64,000 bases of DNA from Hahella sp. HN01 (GCF_018986435.1 NZ_JAHMIN010000017.1:10191-74190), one strand, 5' to 3'. Counted from the stretch's first letter, positions 28,592 through 37,861 are shown. Notes: generated from the letters alone by a model not told the origin. Numbers and translations are program-made.

Positions 28592-29179
28592 CTAGATCGC
28601 CGCCTCCAACGTCTTAACTGCGCTGACTGGTCTCACCACAGAGTTCAGGTGCGCCCGCCATCTTTCCGCCCAGTAATCGAAACGCGGTTCGTTGATAACA
28701 TTGAACGCAGCGAAGCTCTCCAATGGTGTGAGGCCAACGTATCGCTGGGTGATATGCACGGAGGTCAGCACTTGATCCGCCGCCAGTCCGGCCAGCACGC
28801 CGCCGTCAGGATGGAAGGCTTTTTCAGCGGCGTTCCAGGTAGTGGAAAGCAGATAGCGTCGGCCTTTGAGTAATCCGCCTTCGCCGTATCGCTCTGCGCC
28901 GGCGAAGAAAACGCCGTGCGCATACACATCGTCGATGTAGCGCTTCAACGCCGCCGGGGCGGAAAACCAATACACGGGAAACTGAAGAATAACCAAATCC
29001 GCCCACTGATATTTTTGCTGCTCCTCGGCGATATCGTAGCCGTCCATAACCCGGCTGGTTCGCACCTCTGCAAACGGATGCAGCGTCTGCATCGCCACGC
29101 TGATCAATCCTTCATTAAAGCTTCCGTCCGCCACCCCGGATTTGGGTTCCGCGCCGTTTACGATTAATACCTTATTCAT
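28592..29179 (-). CDS. MdaB-like NAD(P)H quinone oxidoreductase (flavodoxin fold)
   Basis: 195 residues. Flavodoxin-like fold with VLIVNGAEPKSG at the phosphate-binding end. It has the segments LVILQFPVYWFSAPAALKRYID, YGEGGLLKGRRYLLSTTWNA and HITQRYVGL that characterise MdaB/NQO1-type FAD-dependent two-electron quinone reductases. Cytosolic; such enzymes protect against quinone stress. It is transcribed divergently from a LysR-type gene across 137 bp, which suggests control by that regulator. Confidence 0.88.
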   Translation of the reverse strand: MNKVLIVNGAEPKSGVADGSFNEGLISVAMQTLHPFAEVRTSRVMDGYDIAEEQQKYQWADLVILQFPVYWFSAPAALKRYIDDVYAHGVFFAGAERYGEGGLLKGRRYLLSTTWNAAEKAFHPDGGVLAGLAADQVLTSVHITQRYVGLTPLESFAAFNVINEPRFDYWAERWRAHLNSVVRPVSAVKTLEAAI

Positions 29180-29316
29180 CCGTCATGCTCCTGTTATTCG
29201 GCGCCGCCACTCATAGCTCGCAGCGCCTTGGCTATATAAACGGGTTGTAGATTAGCGAGGCGGGCATTATTGTTTAATCTCGAATTATCTTTTTCATACT
29301 TTGAATATTCGCAACA

Positions 29317-30219
29317 ATGATCCGATCCCTGCATGCCCTCCGCGTTTTTCTGTCCGTCGCCAAACATTTGAACTTCGCCCAGGCCTCCGCCGAGTTGCAT
29401 TTATCCGCATCGTCCGTGTCCCGACAGATAACTGAGCTGGAGAAAGAGCTGAATGTGGCGCTGTTCACCCGCAGTACGCGCATGGTGGCGTTAACCCAAC
29501 AGGGTCAGCGTTTGTATGAAGAAGCGGCGCCGCTGGTCGTCTCGCTGGATGAAGTCAGTGATTGTCTGCGCCAGCAAAAAGAGGAAGTGGGAGGCAGAGT
29601 AAGTCTCTCCGCTCCCTGGTGGTTCGCGTCTTATTTTATCGCCCCTGCTCTGGCGGGCTTGAGGGACCACTACCCTGATCTCACGGTGATTCTGGATTGC
29701 GATGACCGCGTCATCGATCCCAACGAGGGACTGCATGATATCTACGTTCGTTTCGGCAGGTTGAACGACTCCCGCCTGTTGGCGAAAAAGTTCGGCGCTT
29801 ACGAATTCTGGCTGATAGCCTCACCCCAATATATTGAGAAATACGGCGAACCCAAACACCCCAAAGACCTGCATGATCACCGGCTGCTCGCATACCGGTT
29901 TTCATCGCCTCACAGCAGCTGGATATTTGATGACGGCGCGTCGCAACAACGCATCGCCATGCAAAGCCCTTATCTGCTCACCAACAATACCGAAAGCATC
30001 CTGCACTGCGCGTTGAACCACGGCGGCATCGGCCTGCTGGCGGATCATGGCGTCCTGAATGCAGTGAAACGCGGCGAGTTGATACGCCTGATGCCCAACT
30101 ACGCCATCACGCCCAACCGATTTGAAAACGGCATGTATCTGGTTTACTCAAAAGACAAAGCGAAGATAAAACGCGTCAAAGCCGTTATTGATTACTTGGC
30201 GGAGCATTTGCGTAGTTAA
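29317..30219 (+). CDS. LysR-type regulator of the MdaB-like gene
   Basis: 300 residues. The N-terminal winged HTH (LRVFLSVAKHLNFAQASAEL, then LSASSVSRQI) and the C-terminal LysR effector domain (GRVSLSAPWWFASYF onward) are intact. LysR proteins often control a divergent neighbour, here the quinone reductase. The ATG at 29317 fits the family start but has no strong ribosome site, which is common for autoregulated LysR genes. The inducer is unknown. A short GC hairpin (30294-30310) follows without a U-tract. Confidence 0.88.
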   Translation: MIRSLHALRVFLSVAKHLNFAQASAELHLSASSVSRQITELEKELNVALFTRSTRMVALTQQGQRLYEEAAPLVVSLDEVSDCLRQQKEEVGGRVSLSAPWWFASYFIAPALAGLRDHYPDLTVILDCDDRVIDPNEGLHDIYVRFGRLNDSRLLAKKFGAYEFWLIASPQYIEKYGEPKHPKDLHDHRLLAYRFSSPHSSWIFDDGASQQRIAMQSPYLLTNNTESILHCALNHGGIGLLADHGVLNAVKRGELIRLMPNYAITPNRFENGMYLVYSKDKAKIKRVKAVIDYLAEHLRS

Positions 30220-30350
30220 GCGCGCATGATTGTCAGAAGACTATGGGGAGCCTGATACGCTTATGTATGGCGGTGTCTGAAAAACTTAAGTCAGGCGGCT
30301 TCCTGCCGCCAGTGTGAGTCCGTTCCGTTCTATTCTGCGCGAGAGAGCAA

Positions 30351-31646
30351 TCAATAAGGCAACGCAATCACACTCAATTCAGTCAGGTTGCCGCCAACAT
30401 AGGCGCGACGTTCGAGGTTCACGTTGTAAATCTCTTGCGCAAAGCCCGCGTCCAGCAATATCCACTGTTCTTTATCATCGTATGCGGGTCCAAAATACTC
30501 ATTTAACTGTCCAGCGGTTACGCTATTTGCGTTCGCTATCTTCTTAGCGTTGGCCGTGGCGAGCTTCAACATATTCAAAAATTGGATAAAGGAAACTTCT
30601 CCCTGGAACCACTTTTGTCCCGACCAAACCTGCGACTGTGTCTCCGCAGCCCAGGAAGTCCATACCGGGAAGACATTACCCGCTCCATCCGTTGCATAAG
30701 TCGTCTGCCCTGGCGCGCCTAAATCGCCATATATGGCGGGAATATCCCCTTGAGCCTTATCGGAAAAGATTTGCGCATAGGTTTGCTTCGCGCTTTGGCC
30801 AGCTATCGCATTCATAAACAAAATTTGCATATGGCACTTTTTAAATTTTTCTCGGCTTTCCAGAATGCACCGCTTGTTCAGAAGAGTCACCACTGTCTGC
30901 TGCCGGATCTGTTGCGAGGAGGGGTCTTCCATAACGAACTTGGTCAAGTTTTGGTAGGTTCGAATTGCGACGCGGGTCAGATCGTTATCCTGCGAATTAC
31001 CGCCAAATGGACGCGTCAACTTCGAGTCGGCCATATATGGTGTATTTCGAAAAGTGGCGAACGCTCCCTCAACGCCTGCATTCACGCCATTTCTATCTCC
31101 GGCGGAAGTATAAGGCTGAAAAAAGGCCAGCGAAGAATCTGTCGGCTTCGGCCCAGTGTGCGTATAAAGCCCAATTCCGCCTCCGGGTACGTTCTTTAAA
31201 TGTGCATGCGTATACCCCTGCCATCCTTGCATCTTGCACTTAGCGTCGCTCATGGGGGACCACTGATGATCCCAGTCTATCAAGCCAAGCCCGGTATCCT
31301 CCTCTAAATTCGCCCAGAAAATATTGCTGGTCACAGCGCCTGATCTGACCGTTTTCGGGCACCCTGCAGCTGAATCTGGTGCGCCAAAAAAGCTGATATG
31401 AAACCCTTCTTGCTCTATATCTTCAGTGGGCTCCCAGCCCACTTTTCCAATCTGGTTCACTTCGCCCTTGTAACTGAAAATGTTGCGGAGCTTTTCTTCT
31501 GCGTTGGCCATAGGGGCCGCCAATGAATGAGCTAACACCGCACAGATTAAAACGAGTTTGGATTTAGAAGGCATCAGCATGCCTGATTTGAGCTTGGCAT
31601 CCTGACTACCGAGATATTGGGACGCAATACACTTGTACATTTTCAT
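30351..31646 (-). CDS. Secreted protein of unknown function
   Basis: 431 residues. The ATG at 31646 has AAGG 5 bp ahead. The signal core (LVLICAVLAHSLAAPMANA) begins only near residue 30, so starts at M23 or M25 (31580, 31574) give a more normal signal peptide. The mature protein has paired cysteines (AAGC/AKC, KRC/KKC) fitting disulfides in an oxidising compartment, and Trp/Gly-rich motifs such as DWDHQWSP and GWQGYTHAH. I know no family for it and see no catalytic motif. It is a lone gene with its own upstream region. Confidence 0.7.
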   Translation of the reverse strand: MKMYKCIASQYLGSQDAKLKSGMLMPSKSKLVLICAVLAHSLAAPMANAEEKLRNIFSYKGEVNQIGKVGWEPTEDIEQEGFHISFFGAPDSAAGCPKTVRSGAVTSNIFWANLEEDTGLGLIDWDHQWSPMSDAKCKMQGWQGYTHAHLKNVPGGGIGLYTHTGPKPTDSSLAFFQPYTSAGDRNGVNAGVEGAFATFRNTPYMADSKLTRPFGGNSQDNDLTRVAIRTYQNLTKFVMEDPSSQQIRQQTVVTLLNKRCILESREKFKKCHMQILFMNAIAGQSAKQTYAQIFSDKAQGDIPAIYGDLGAPGQTTYATDGAGNVFPVWTSWAAETQSQVWSGQKWFQGEVSFIQFLNMLKLATANAKKIANANSVTAGQLNEYFGPAYDDKEQWILLDAGFAQEIYNVNLERRAYVGGNLTELSVIALPY

Positions 31647-31830
31647 AACTACCTTGTTGCCTGTTCAGGTTATTTAAGCCGCGGCATTATATGGAGAGTC
31701 TCAGACTAAAACAGGTTTCGTTGAGAGAAGTATGCGATGCTACAGGATTGTACGGTGCGTTGAAGTGGGCGTGATAGAAAACTATGACTACCCTGTTTCT
31801 TCATAGGCTCTGTTTTGAGGCGTAGTCAAA

Positions 31831-32568
31831 ATGAAATCTTATCCCTTACTTCGTGCATTGGCTTTATTCGCACTCTCTATTTTGGCGTTAGCTCCGATCA
31901 TTGCCCTGCTCTCCTACGCCTTTGTGGAGTTGGGCTTGCTTTCCTGCGCGATGGTTAGCGCGGTATTGAGCGCGCACTATTACTGCAAAGTCAGTGGAAA
32001 GCCTCTCGCCAAGGCGGAACTCGGCGCCTTCGCAGCACTTGGCGCTGGTTATTGCCTGTTATTAGAAGCCTGCGCTTATTTTATCTTTCAGGCGTCAGAC
32101 CAAACATTGAACTCCGAACGGCTGATCGCCTACGGGCTAGTCGCCTATCTGATATATCTGGTCACTATTATTTTCTGCGCCCGCATATTCAAGCACCCAA
32201 ATCAGCAGAACAGGCCGGCCAGCCTTCTTCCCCGCACTCTCATTGATCGCTGGATAGAGCGCCTCAGCAAGCCGCTCGATACACTGAGCAATGACGAACT
32301 CATACTGAAGATTGCAGGATCTCCATCGGGAAGGATAAAAGGTTTTATACTTGGCGCTGCGTTTATGTGGCTGCTGATCAATCTATTTTTCCCGGTAAGC
32401 AATCACGTCAGCGCCATCATCAGCATGCTTCTATTGAGCTTACTGGCGCTTCTGTTGATATCCGCGCTGAGCAAAAGAAACTTGTTATTGGAAGAAATGA
32501 GAAAGAGGCTGAATAGCGAGTCTGATAGCCCATCGTCCAAACCATCATCGACACAATACACGCCATGA
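31831..32568 (+). CDS. Multi-pass membrane protein, unknown function
   Basis: 245 residues. Hydrophobic segments near 8-30, 34-50, 64-88, 100-120, 170-185 and 193-212 predict about six helices; a basic tail with a Ser/Pro-rich end is likely cytoplasmic. The first half resembles small ABZJ_00895-type membrane proteins, though I would not rely on that. The stop overlaps the ATG of the receiver-domain gene (ATGA), so the two are translationally coupled. It could therefore be the membrane partner of that response regulator, but it has no kinase domain. Confidence 0.7.
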   Translation: MKSYPLLRALALFALSILALAPIIALLSYAFVELGLLSCAMVSAVLSAHYYCKVSGKPLAKAELGAFAALGAGYCLLLEACAYFIFQASDQTLNSERLIAYGLVAYLIYLVTIIFCARIFKHPNQQNRPASLLPRTLIDRWIERLSKPLDTLSNDELILKIAGSPSGRIKGFILGAAFMWLLINLFFPVSNHVSAIISMLLLSLLALLLISALSKRNLLLEEMRKRLNSESDSPSSKPSSTQYTP

Positions 32569-32921
32569 AAACCCGCATACTTTATATCGAAAATCATCCC
32601 GTCTTCGCGGCCACGGCGCAGGATGTTTTTTTGTCGGATTGTGAGATTACCGTGAGGCCTGACAAGATATCCGCCATGACCGCGTTGGAGTCAAACAGCT
32701 TTGATTTAGCGTTGATTGATTTCGATCTGGATGACTGTAAAGGCGATGAAGTGACGCGGGAGATTCGTGTGCGCTTTCCCCAGTTAAAAATTATCGCGGT
32801 TTCATCTCATGCGCAGGGTAACGCAAAAATTCAGGAAGCAGGCGCTGCGGCTATTTGCGGGAAAATGGAGTTCAGTAAAATCAGAGAAACGATAGAGAGG
32901 GCTTTAGAACGCCCAATATGA
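32565..32921 (+). CDS. Stand-alone response-regulator receiver domain
   Basis: 118 residues, a single CheY-like domain with no output domain. The phosphoacceptor is D52 (ALIDFDLDD), the Thr/Ser switch S80 (IAVSSHA) and the conserved Lys K100 (CGKMEF). The N-terminal acidic pair is E9-N10, so one Mg-binding acidic residue is replaced by Asn. It would act through protein contacts after phosphorylation. Its coupled upstream neighbour is a membrane protein of unknown function; no histidine kinase is nearby. Confidence 0.85.
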   Translation: MKTRILYIENHPVFAATAQDVFLSDCEITVRPDKISAMTALESNSFDLALIDFDLDDCKGDEVTREIRVRFPQLKIIAVSSHAQGNAKIQEAGAAAICGKMEFSKIRETIERALERPI

Positions 32922-32974
32922 GCGGCGAAGGGAAGCGCCACATTCAGTCGTGCTTCCCTTCGCCCTATTGCCCA

Positions 32975-33364
32975 TCAGGCTCTGCGCTTAAGCAGACCGA
33001 AGGCGACAATCACCACCAGCAGCAGCGCGATGCCATAGTGATTCCACAGGTTGCGCTTGCGGTCGCTCAGGGAGTACTTGGCGGAAAACTCCGTCAGGTC
33101 AGACTCGTCGATATCCGCGACGGAGAACAAGTTCAGGTTCACCGCCATCATCTTGCAGTCCCACGTCCAGATATCCGCGCCGAACAGGCCGAAACGCTTA
33201 CAGGCGTAACCTAGCGAGTAACCTTCTTCATATTGCGGAGCGCCTTCGATTTCAAAAATCTCGTCGCCCGTGTTGAAGAACATGGGGATGCCTTTTGCGT
33301 AGGAAAGAGATGGAGCCAGCATCAAGGTCGCCAGCATGACCAGAGTCAATTTCAACTTTTTCAT
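32975..33364 (-). CDS. Small exported protein with C-terminal membrane anchor
   Basis: 129 residues. Signal peptide MKKLKLTLVMLATLMLAPSLSYA, a middle region with two cysteines (LGYACKRFG, TWDCKMM), and a C-terminal hydrophobic helix (YGIALLLVVIVAFGLL) ending in KRRA. It would be anchored in the inner membrane facing the periplasm. No family is recognised. It converges with the receiver-domain gene. Confidence 0.7.
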   Translation of the reverse strand: MKKLKLTLVMLATLMLAPSLSYAKGIPMFFNTGDEIFEIEGAPQYEEGYSLGYACKRFGLFGADIWTWDCKMMAVNLNLFSVADIDESDLTEFSAKYSLSDRKRNLWNHYGIALLLVVIVAFGLLKRRA

Positions 33365-33748
33365 TTTAATTTCTTTGTACGTTAGCCAATGTCGTAAGTA
33401 TATTTTTTATGCAAGAAAAATGAGGGGTTACAAATATCCGTCTTGTCGGGTTACCTCCTTGTATTTTGGATGAAGAGTGACCGGCTTAGCGCCGGCGACG
33501 ACGCTCGTAAAAGTTCGGCTTGAGCGTCTAGATATCAAAAAATGCAGCGAACGCGTGCATAACGTCCGAAAAATCCGGGGCATCTTAGCACAGGAGGATT
33601 AATTTCCCCTATAAACGACTGGAAAGTTTTTACGCAATTTAACGACGTGGTTTTTCGGCGGATTGAGAGGCGCCGCCTCTCATTACTGAACAGCTGAGAG
33701 CAGAACGGCAAGTAAGGAAAAAGAGGTAATCAATGGTTACGCAGATGT
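33365..33748. other. Intergenic stretch without recognisable gene
   Basis: 384 bp. I see no frame with protein-like content. It should carry the promoter of the exported protein ending at 33364; a TATACT-like box lies near 33400 on the minus strand without a matching -35. A small hairpin, GAGAGG-CGCCG-CCTCTC (33665-33681), is the only clear structure. Confidence 0.5.
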
Positions 33749-33967
33749 TTAATTACCGGTTAGCTTGATGTCGAAAACGCCATAACCAATCAGCGCCAGC
33801 CCCGAAAGCATAATAACGACGTCTCTTGCGCTATCTTTCCCACCGGCGACGAACTTATCGCCCATGATGCTCTTCACCGTAAACAGGTCGGACGCCCCCC
33901 ACATGAAAAGGATTCCACCCAGAACAATCATGGAGAAAGCAAACAGTCTTCGAAGAATAACGCCCAT
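33749..33967 (-). CDS. Small two-helix membrane protein
   Basis: 72 residues from the ATG at 33967, preceded by GGGAG at 7-bp spacing; a longer frame to 33997 lacks this. Two hydrophobic helices (about 9-29, FAFSMIVLGGILFMWGASDLF, and 50-66) flank a polar loop (MGDKFVAGGKDSARD). I do not recognise the family. It lies on the same strand as, and downstream of, the sigma-54 activator gene, 75 bp away, so co-transcription is possible. Confidence 0.65.
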   Translation of the reverse strand: MGVILRRLFAFSMIVLGGILFMWGASDLFTVKSIMGDKFVAGGKDSARDVVIMLSGLALIGYGVFDIKLTGN

Positions 33968-34042
33968 TTTTATACTCCCTTTTTCATCGACGCACACAGG
34001 CCCTGATGTGTCGACAGGCTATCGGCGGGGCGTGGCCGGCCC

Positions 34043-35359
34043 CTATTTCAACGTCCTGATTTTCCGATATAACGTTCTTTCGCTAACGCCCAGCGCTTTG
34101 GCCAGGGACGCATTATCGCCCTGATGTCGCTCAAGCGCCTGTTGCAAGTAGCAAAGCTCAGCTTCTTCCAAGGTCAGAAGCTTCTCTTCCGCAGCCGCGA
34201 TAAGCGGGCGGTTATCCGTCGTCGCCTCGTCATCAAGCTGCAGGTGAGAGGCTTCGATTTCCGCGCCGTCACAGAGCAGAATCGCCCTTTCAATCCGGTT
34301 GCGCAACTCCCGGATGTTACCGGGAAAGCATTGTCGTCGCAGCCAATGCTCCGCATTTTCTGCGAAGTTAAGAATACGTTGTTTGCTGAGACTGTCGAGA
34401 AGGTGTCGAGCCAGATGAAGCACATCGTCGCCGCGTTCGCGCAACGCCGGCAAGCGCACAGGAAAAGGACTGATGCGATAGTACAGATCCTGACGAAAAC
34501 GCCCTTCCCGCACCAGTTCCTGTAACGGCTGATGCGTGGCGCAGACCAGGCGAAAGTCCGCTTGTTTCGGCGTCACCCCACCGACCGGCCGATAGGCGCC
34601 GGATTCCAGCAGACGCAGCAGCTTAACCTGCATACTCAGAGGAATATCGCCCACTTCATCCAGAAACAGCGTACCACCCGCTGCGGCTTCCACCAGTCCC
34701 ATCTTGCGGTGCGTCGCGCCGGTGAAAGCGCCCTTCTCATGGCCGAACAACTCGCTTTCAAACAAACTGTCGGTCAATCCGGAGCACTCTACGGTGACGA
34801 AGGGTTTGCTTGCGCGAGGGCTGCGTTCATGCAGGTATTCCGCCGCCAGTTCCTTGCCGGTTCCCGACTCCCCCAACAGCAGCACGCTGATATCCGCAGG
34901 CGCAGCGCGACTGAGCAGCTCCAGCATATGCGTGTACGCGTTACTGAATCCAATCATGCGCCGTTCGCTGCGCTCCCTGCGGCCAGGATGCGCCGGCTGC
35001 ATGATCTCGACATAGAAGCGAATTTCGCCTTCTTCATCGCGAATCGGACTGAGCTCCACATCCACATGCTCGCGCCCCTTCGGCGTGTTGTGAATATGCA
35101 GCATGCGCTGCCGTCGTCCGCTCTCCTGGCACTGACGCAAGGGGCAGGTCTCCCCCGCCTGATCGCAAGGCACGGAATAGCCATGGGACACTTCATAACA
35201 ATGGCGATTGAGCAGCGCGCCGTCCTGTTGAAAGGTGCGGCGATAGGCGTCATTGGCGGCGCGGATACGGTATTCGCGATCCAGCAACACAGCGGGCGCA
35301 GGAATCGCTTCCAGCATAGAGCTGATAGCGGGGAGTGTGGGATAAGAGGACTCTGTCAT
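34043..35359 (-). CDS. Sigma-54-dependent activator with N-terminal PAS domain
   Basis: 438 residues. A PAS domain (about 10-120) carries a cysteine-rich stretch (HCYEVSHGYSVPCDQ, then TCPLRQC) that could bind a cofactor or sense redox state. The AAA+ domain (about 135-370) has Walker A GESGTGKE, the sigma-54 contact loop GAFTGA and LFLDEVGD. A Fis-type HTH closes the protein (NASLAKALGVSERTLYRKI). It is divergent from the cyd operon, whose upstream region has a -24/-12 promoter and a palindromic site, so it most likely activates cytochrome bd genes. The signal is unknown. Confidence 0.93.
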   Translation of the reverse strand: MTESSYPTLPAISSMLEAIPAPAVLLDREYRIRAANDAYRRTFQQDGALLNRHCYEVSHGYSVPCDQAGETCPLRQCQESGRRQRMLHIHNTPKGREHVDVELSPIRDEEGEIRFYVEIMQPAHPGRRERSERRMIGFSNAYTHMLELLSRAAPADISVLLLGESGTGKELAAEYLHERSPRASKPFVTVECSGLTDSLFESELFGHEKGAFTGATHRKMGLVEAAAGGTLFLDEVGDIPLSMQVKLLRLLESGAYRPVGGVTPKQADFRLVCATHQPLQELVREGRFRQDLYYRISPFPVRLPALRERGDDVLHLARHLLDSLSKQRILNFAENAEHWLRRQCFPGNIRELRNRIERAILLCDGAEIEASHLQLDDEATTDNRPLIAAAEEKLLTLEEAELCYLQQALERHQGDNASLAKALGVSERTLYRKIRTLK

Positions 35360-35392
35360 AACAGACCGCCATTTATGTCATAACTCATGACA
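35354..35392. promoter_or_regulatory. Upstream activator site for the sigma-54 regulator
   Basis: TGTCAT-AACTC-ATGACA (35376-35392) is a perfect palindrome. TGTCATAAC also occurs at 35354-35362, 22 bp (two helical turns) before the second copy, where it overlaps the regulator's own start codon. The palindrome is about 95 bp upstream of the -24 element, a normal enhancer distance, and would also allow autoregulation. Confidence 0.65.
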
Positions 35393-35478
35393 AATATGGC
35401 GCGACATCACCATAAAGTAAAGCGGCGCAGCCCCTGTTTTTGCTTCTATCTCCGCGGAATACAAGACATTCCCGCCTC

Positions 35479-35494
35479 TGGCCCGCCGCTTGCT
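35479..35494 (+). promoter_or_regulatory. Sigma-54 (-24/-12) promoter of the cyd operon
   Basis: TGGCCC-GCCGC-TTGCT matches the consensus TGGCAC-N5-TTGCW with one mismatch and has the required GG/GC spacing (GG 35480-35481, GC 35492-35493). It lies 53 bp before the first gene of the operon and faces it. A sigma-54 activator gene next door strengthens the call. Confidence 0.75.
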
Positions 35495-35546
35495 CAATCC
35501 TCATCGCAGACCACAAAAACCTTTACCCCAAATTCGACGACTAACC

Positions 35547-36080
35547 ATGGCCAGAGTGAAACAATGGATTTACGGCGACCGACTCAGCTACCTGCTGTTC
35601 GAGCCCATCTCACGGCGCAGCGCTCTGATCGACGCCCTTCCCGCGCTTTCGGACAGCTACCGGAGCTTTCTGACCAGCAAGGGGCTCAGTAATCAATATC
35701 TGCTGTATACCACCGCGGAAACATCGGATGTTTCTGATATTGCAGGACTACGCATTGCGCCGACGTCAGGGGAGCGATTACCCCAGAGTCTGCCTTTGGG
35801 GGAAACCATTTTATGGACCTTGCCTGACGCAGCCGGTGAGTATTGCGGATTTCGTTGTGAGGGATTCGCCTTCACCGGCCAGTGGTTTTCTCCTGGCGCC
35901 CTGCATTACTTAACAACAGTAAAGGAACCTTCTCCTGCGTTGTTGCAGTCCCTGCTGGAACTGGCGGACGACACCATAGTCTACCCCGGTCGCATCGTCG
36001 GCGGACAACGCATCACCAGCCTCGGTCAGGAGAAGGCGATTGCGGCGCGGGAGACGTCAGGGAGATCCCGCAATGCCTGA
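35547..36080 (+). CDS. Degenerate ETHE1/persulfide-dioxygenase-like MBL-fold protein, first gene of cyd operon
   Basis: 177 residues from the ATG at 35547. The text follows the ETHE1-type metallo-beta-lactamase pattern piece by piece: YLLFEPISRRSALID near the start, GFAFTGQWFSPG where active enzymes have FTGD, and DDTIVYPGRIVGGQRITSLG where they have DDTLVYPGHD followed by TVS-G. Every metal ligand is lost: no HxHxDH (TAETSDVSD instead), no PGHT, and PGR for PGH. The chain is also about 60 residues shorter. It is therefore unlikely to be an enzyme and may be a scaffold or sensor. It overlaps cydP by 8 bp, so it belongs to the oxidase operon. Confidence 0.75.
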   Translation: MARVKQWIYGDRLSYLLFEPISRRSALIDALPALSDSYRSFLTSKGLSNQYLLYTTAETSDVSDIAGLRIAPTSGERLPQSLPLGETILWTLPDAAGEYCGFRCEGFAFTGQWFSPGALHYLTTVKEPSPALLQSLLELADDTIVYPGRIVGGQRITSLGQEKAIAARETSGRSRNA

Positions 36081-36270
36081 GCGCAAGTCCATCTTTTCCA
36101 TTCCTCTGGTGCGCGAGCTCAGTCTGTTTCTGCTGCTCAAACTGATTCTGATTTTCGCCATCAAGGCGGCCTACTTCTCTGATCCTGTGGATTTATCCCA
36201 TCCAGAGGAAAGCATTTCCAAGCAGTTCGGCGTTATTCCTACTCAATCGGAGGATCACTATGATCAGTGA
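36073..36270 (+). CDS. cydP: Cytochrome bd small subunit CydP
   Basis: 65 residues from the ATG at 36073 (GGAGAT upstream). The pattern [20 protein letters not shown] followed by IKAAYFSDP is that of CydP, a one-helix protein encoded before cydA in some proteobacteria. The start overlaps the preceding gene by 8 bp and the end overlaps cydA by 11 bp, so the three are translationally coupled. It is predicted to sit in the inner membrane with the oxidase; its exact role is unknown. Confidence 0.85.
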   Translation: MPERKSIFSIPLVRELSLFLLLKLILIFAIKAAYFSDPVDLSHPEESISKQFGVIPTQSEDHYDQ

Positions 36271-37834
36271 AAACGTGGTGGACCTGTCGCGGCTCCAGTT
36301 CGCGATCACCGCCTTCTACCATTTTCTGTTCGTGCCTTTAACCCTAGGACTGGCGTTTCTTCTCGCCATCATGGAGTCGGCTTATGTGATGACCGGCAAG
36401 CAGGTCTATCAGGACATGGTCAAGTTCTGGGGCAAACTGTTCGGCATCAACTTCGCGCTCGGCGTCACCACCGGTCTTACGATGGAGTTTCAGTTCGGCG
36501 CCAACTGGGCCTATTACTCTCATTATGTCGGCGATATCTTTGGCGCGCCGCTGGCCATTGAGGGGCTGATGGCGTTCTTCCTGGAGTCCACTTTCATCGG
36601 CCTGTTCTTCTTCGGTTGGGACCGCCTCAGCAAGGTCCAGCATCTGGCGGTCACCTGGCTGGTGGCGATTGGCTCCAACCTGTCCGCACTGTGGATTCTC
36701 ATCGCCAATGGCTGGATGCAGAATCCGGTCGGCGCCGAATTCAATTATCAAACCATGCGCATGGAAATGGTCAGTTTCAGCGAACTGATTTTCAACCCGG
36801 TGGCGCAGGTGAAATTCGTTCACACCGTCTCCGCCGGTTATGTCACTGGAGCCATGTTCGTGCTGGGGATTTCTTCCTACTATCTGTTGAAAAAGCGCGA
36901 CCTTCCCTTCGCACGGCGCTCCTTCGCCATCGCCGCCAGTTTTGGCTTCGCGTCCATACTCTCCGTCATCGTGCTTGGCGACGAGTCAGGCTACGAGTTG
37001 GGCGATGTGCAACGCACCAAGCTTGCGGCCATTGAAGCGGAATGGGAAACGGTGGAACCGCCGGCGGCTTTTACGCTTTTCGGCATTCCCGACAGCGAAA
37101 ACATGAAAACGGATTACGCGCTCAAAGTACCCGGCGCCCTGGGCCTGATCGCGACCCGCTCCATTGACGAAGAAGTCACTGGCATCAAAGATCTGATCGT
37201 AGAGCATGAAGAGCGCATTCGCCGCGGTATGCAGGCCTATGCGCTGCTGCAGAAACTCAAAGGCGGCGACCAGTCTGCGCAAACGCTGTCAACCTTCGAC
37301 GCCCTGAAAAAAGACCTTGGCTACGGGCTGCTGCTAAAGAAATACACGGACAATGTGGTGGATGCGAGCGAAGCGCAGATCAAGCAGGCGGCGCACGGCA
37401 CCATTCCCTCCGTGGGTCCCATGTTCTGGACATTCCGCATCATGGTCGGCCTGGGGTTCGCCATGCTGATTCTGATCGGACTGGCGTTCTATCACAGCTC
37501 CCGCCATAGCGTGGAGCGTCAGCGCTGGCTGCTGAAGGCGCTGCTGTTCGCCATTCCCCTGCCCTGGATCTCTTCTGAGATGGGCTGGTTCGTCGCCGAG
37601 TTCGGGCGTCAGCCCTGGTCCATCGGTGAGGTGCTGCCGACCTACTTATCCGCCTCCACGCGTACAGCAGCGGATTTGTACATGAGTCTGGCCGGTTTCA
37701 TCGGGTTCTACACCCTGTTGCTGGTGGCGGAAATGTACCTGATGTTTCGCTATGCGCGCCTGGGTCCCTCCAGTCTGCACACCGGGCGTTACGACCTCGA
37801 ACAATCGGCCGCCTCCGCAGCCGCCAACGCCTAA
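36260..37834 (+). CDS. cydA: Cytochrome bd ubiquinol oxidase subunit I
   Basis: 524 residues, similar to E. coli CydA (522). Heme ligands are in place: H21 (FYHFLFVPL) for b595, and H188 (FVHTVSAGY) and M395 (FRIMVGLGF) for b558. The quinol-binding Q loop is present with a long insertion, and [13 protein letters not shown] marks the true bd type rather than the shorter cyanide-insensitive CioA. It is an inner-membrane subunit that oxidises quinol and reduces O2 to water at high affinity. GGAGG lies ahead of the start. Confidence 0.97.
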   Translation: MISENVVDLSRLQFAITAFYHFLFVPLTLGLAFLLAIMESAYVMTGKQVYQDMVKFWGKLFGINFALGVTTGLTMEFQFGANWAYYSHYVGDIFGAPLAIEGLMAFFLESTFIGLFFFGWDRLSKVQHLAVTWLVAIGSNLSALWILIANGWMQNPVGAEFNYQTMRMEMVSFSELIFNPVAQVKFVHTVSAGYVTGAMFVLGISSYYLLKKRDLPFARRSFAIAASFGFASILSVIVLGDESGYELGDVQRTKLAAIEAEWETVEPPAAFTLFGIPDSENMKTDYALKVPGALGLIATRSIDEEVTGIKDLIVEHEERIRRGMQAYALLQKLKGGDQSAQTLSTFDALKKDLGYGLLLKKYTDNVVDASEAQIKQAAHGTIPSVGPMFWTFRIMVGLGFAMLILIGLAFYHSSRHSVERQRWLLKALLFAIPLPWISSEMGWFVAEFGRQPWSIGEVLPTYLSASTRTAADLYMSLAGFIGFYTLLLVAEMYLMFRYARLGPSSLHTGRYDLEQSAASAAANA

Positions 37835-37861
37835 GCCCTTACGGATATCAGGAGTCAAAGT

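Noticed and set aside
30294-30310. Terminator after the LysR gene
   Set aside because: GGCGGC-TTCCT-GCCGCC is only a 6-bp stem with no U-tract; too weak to list as a feature.
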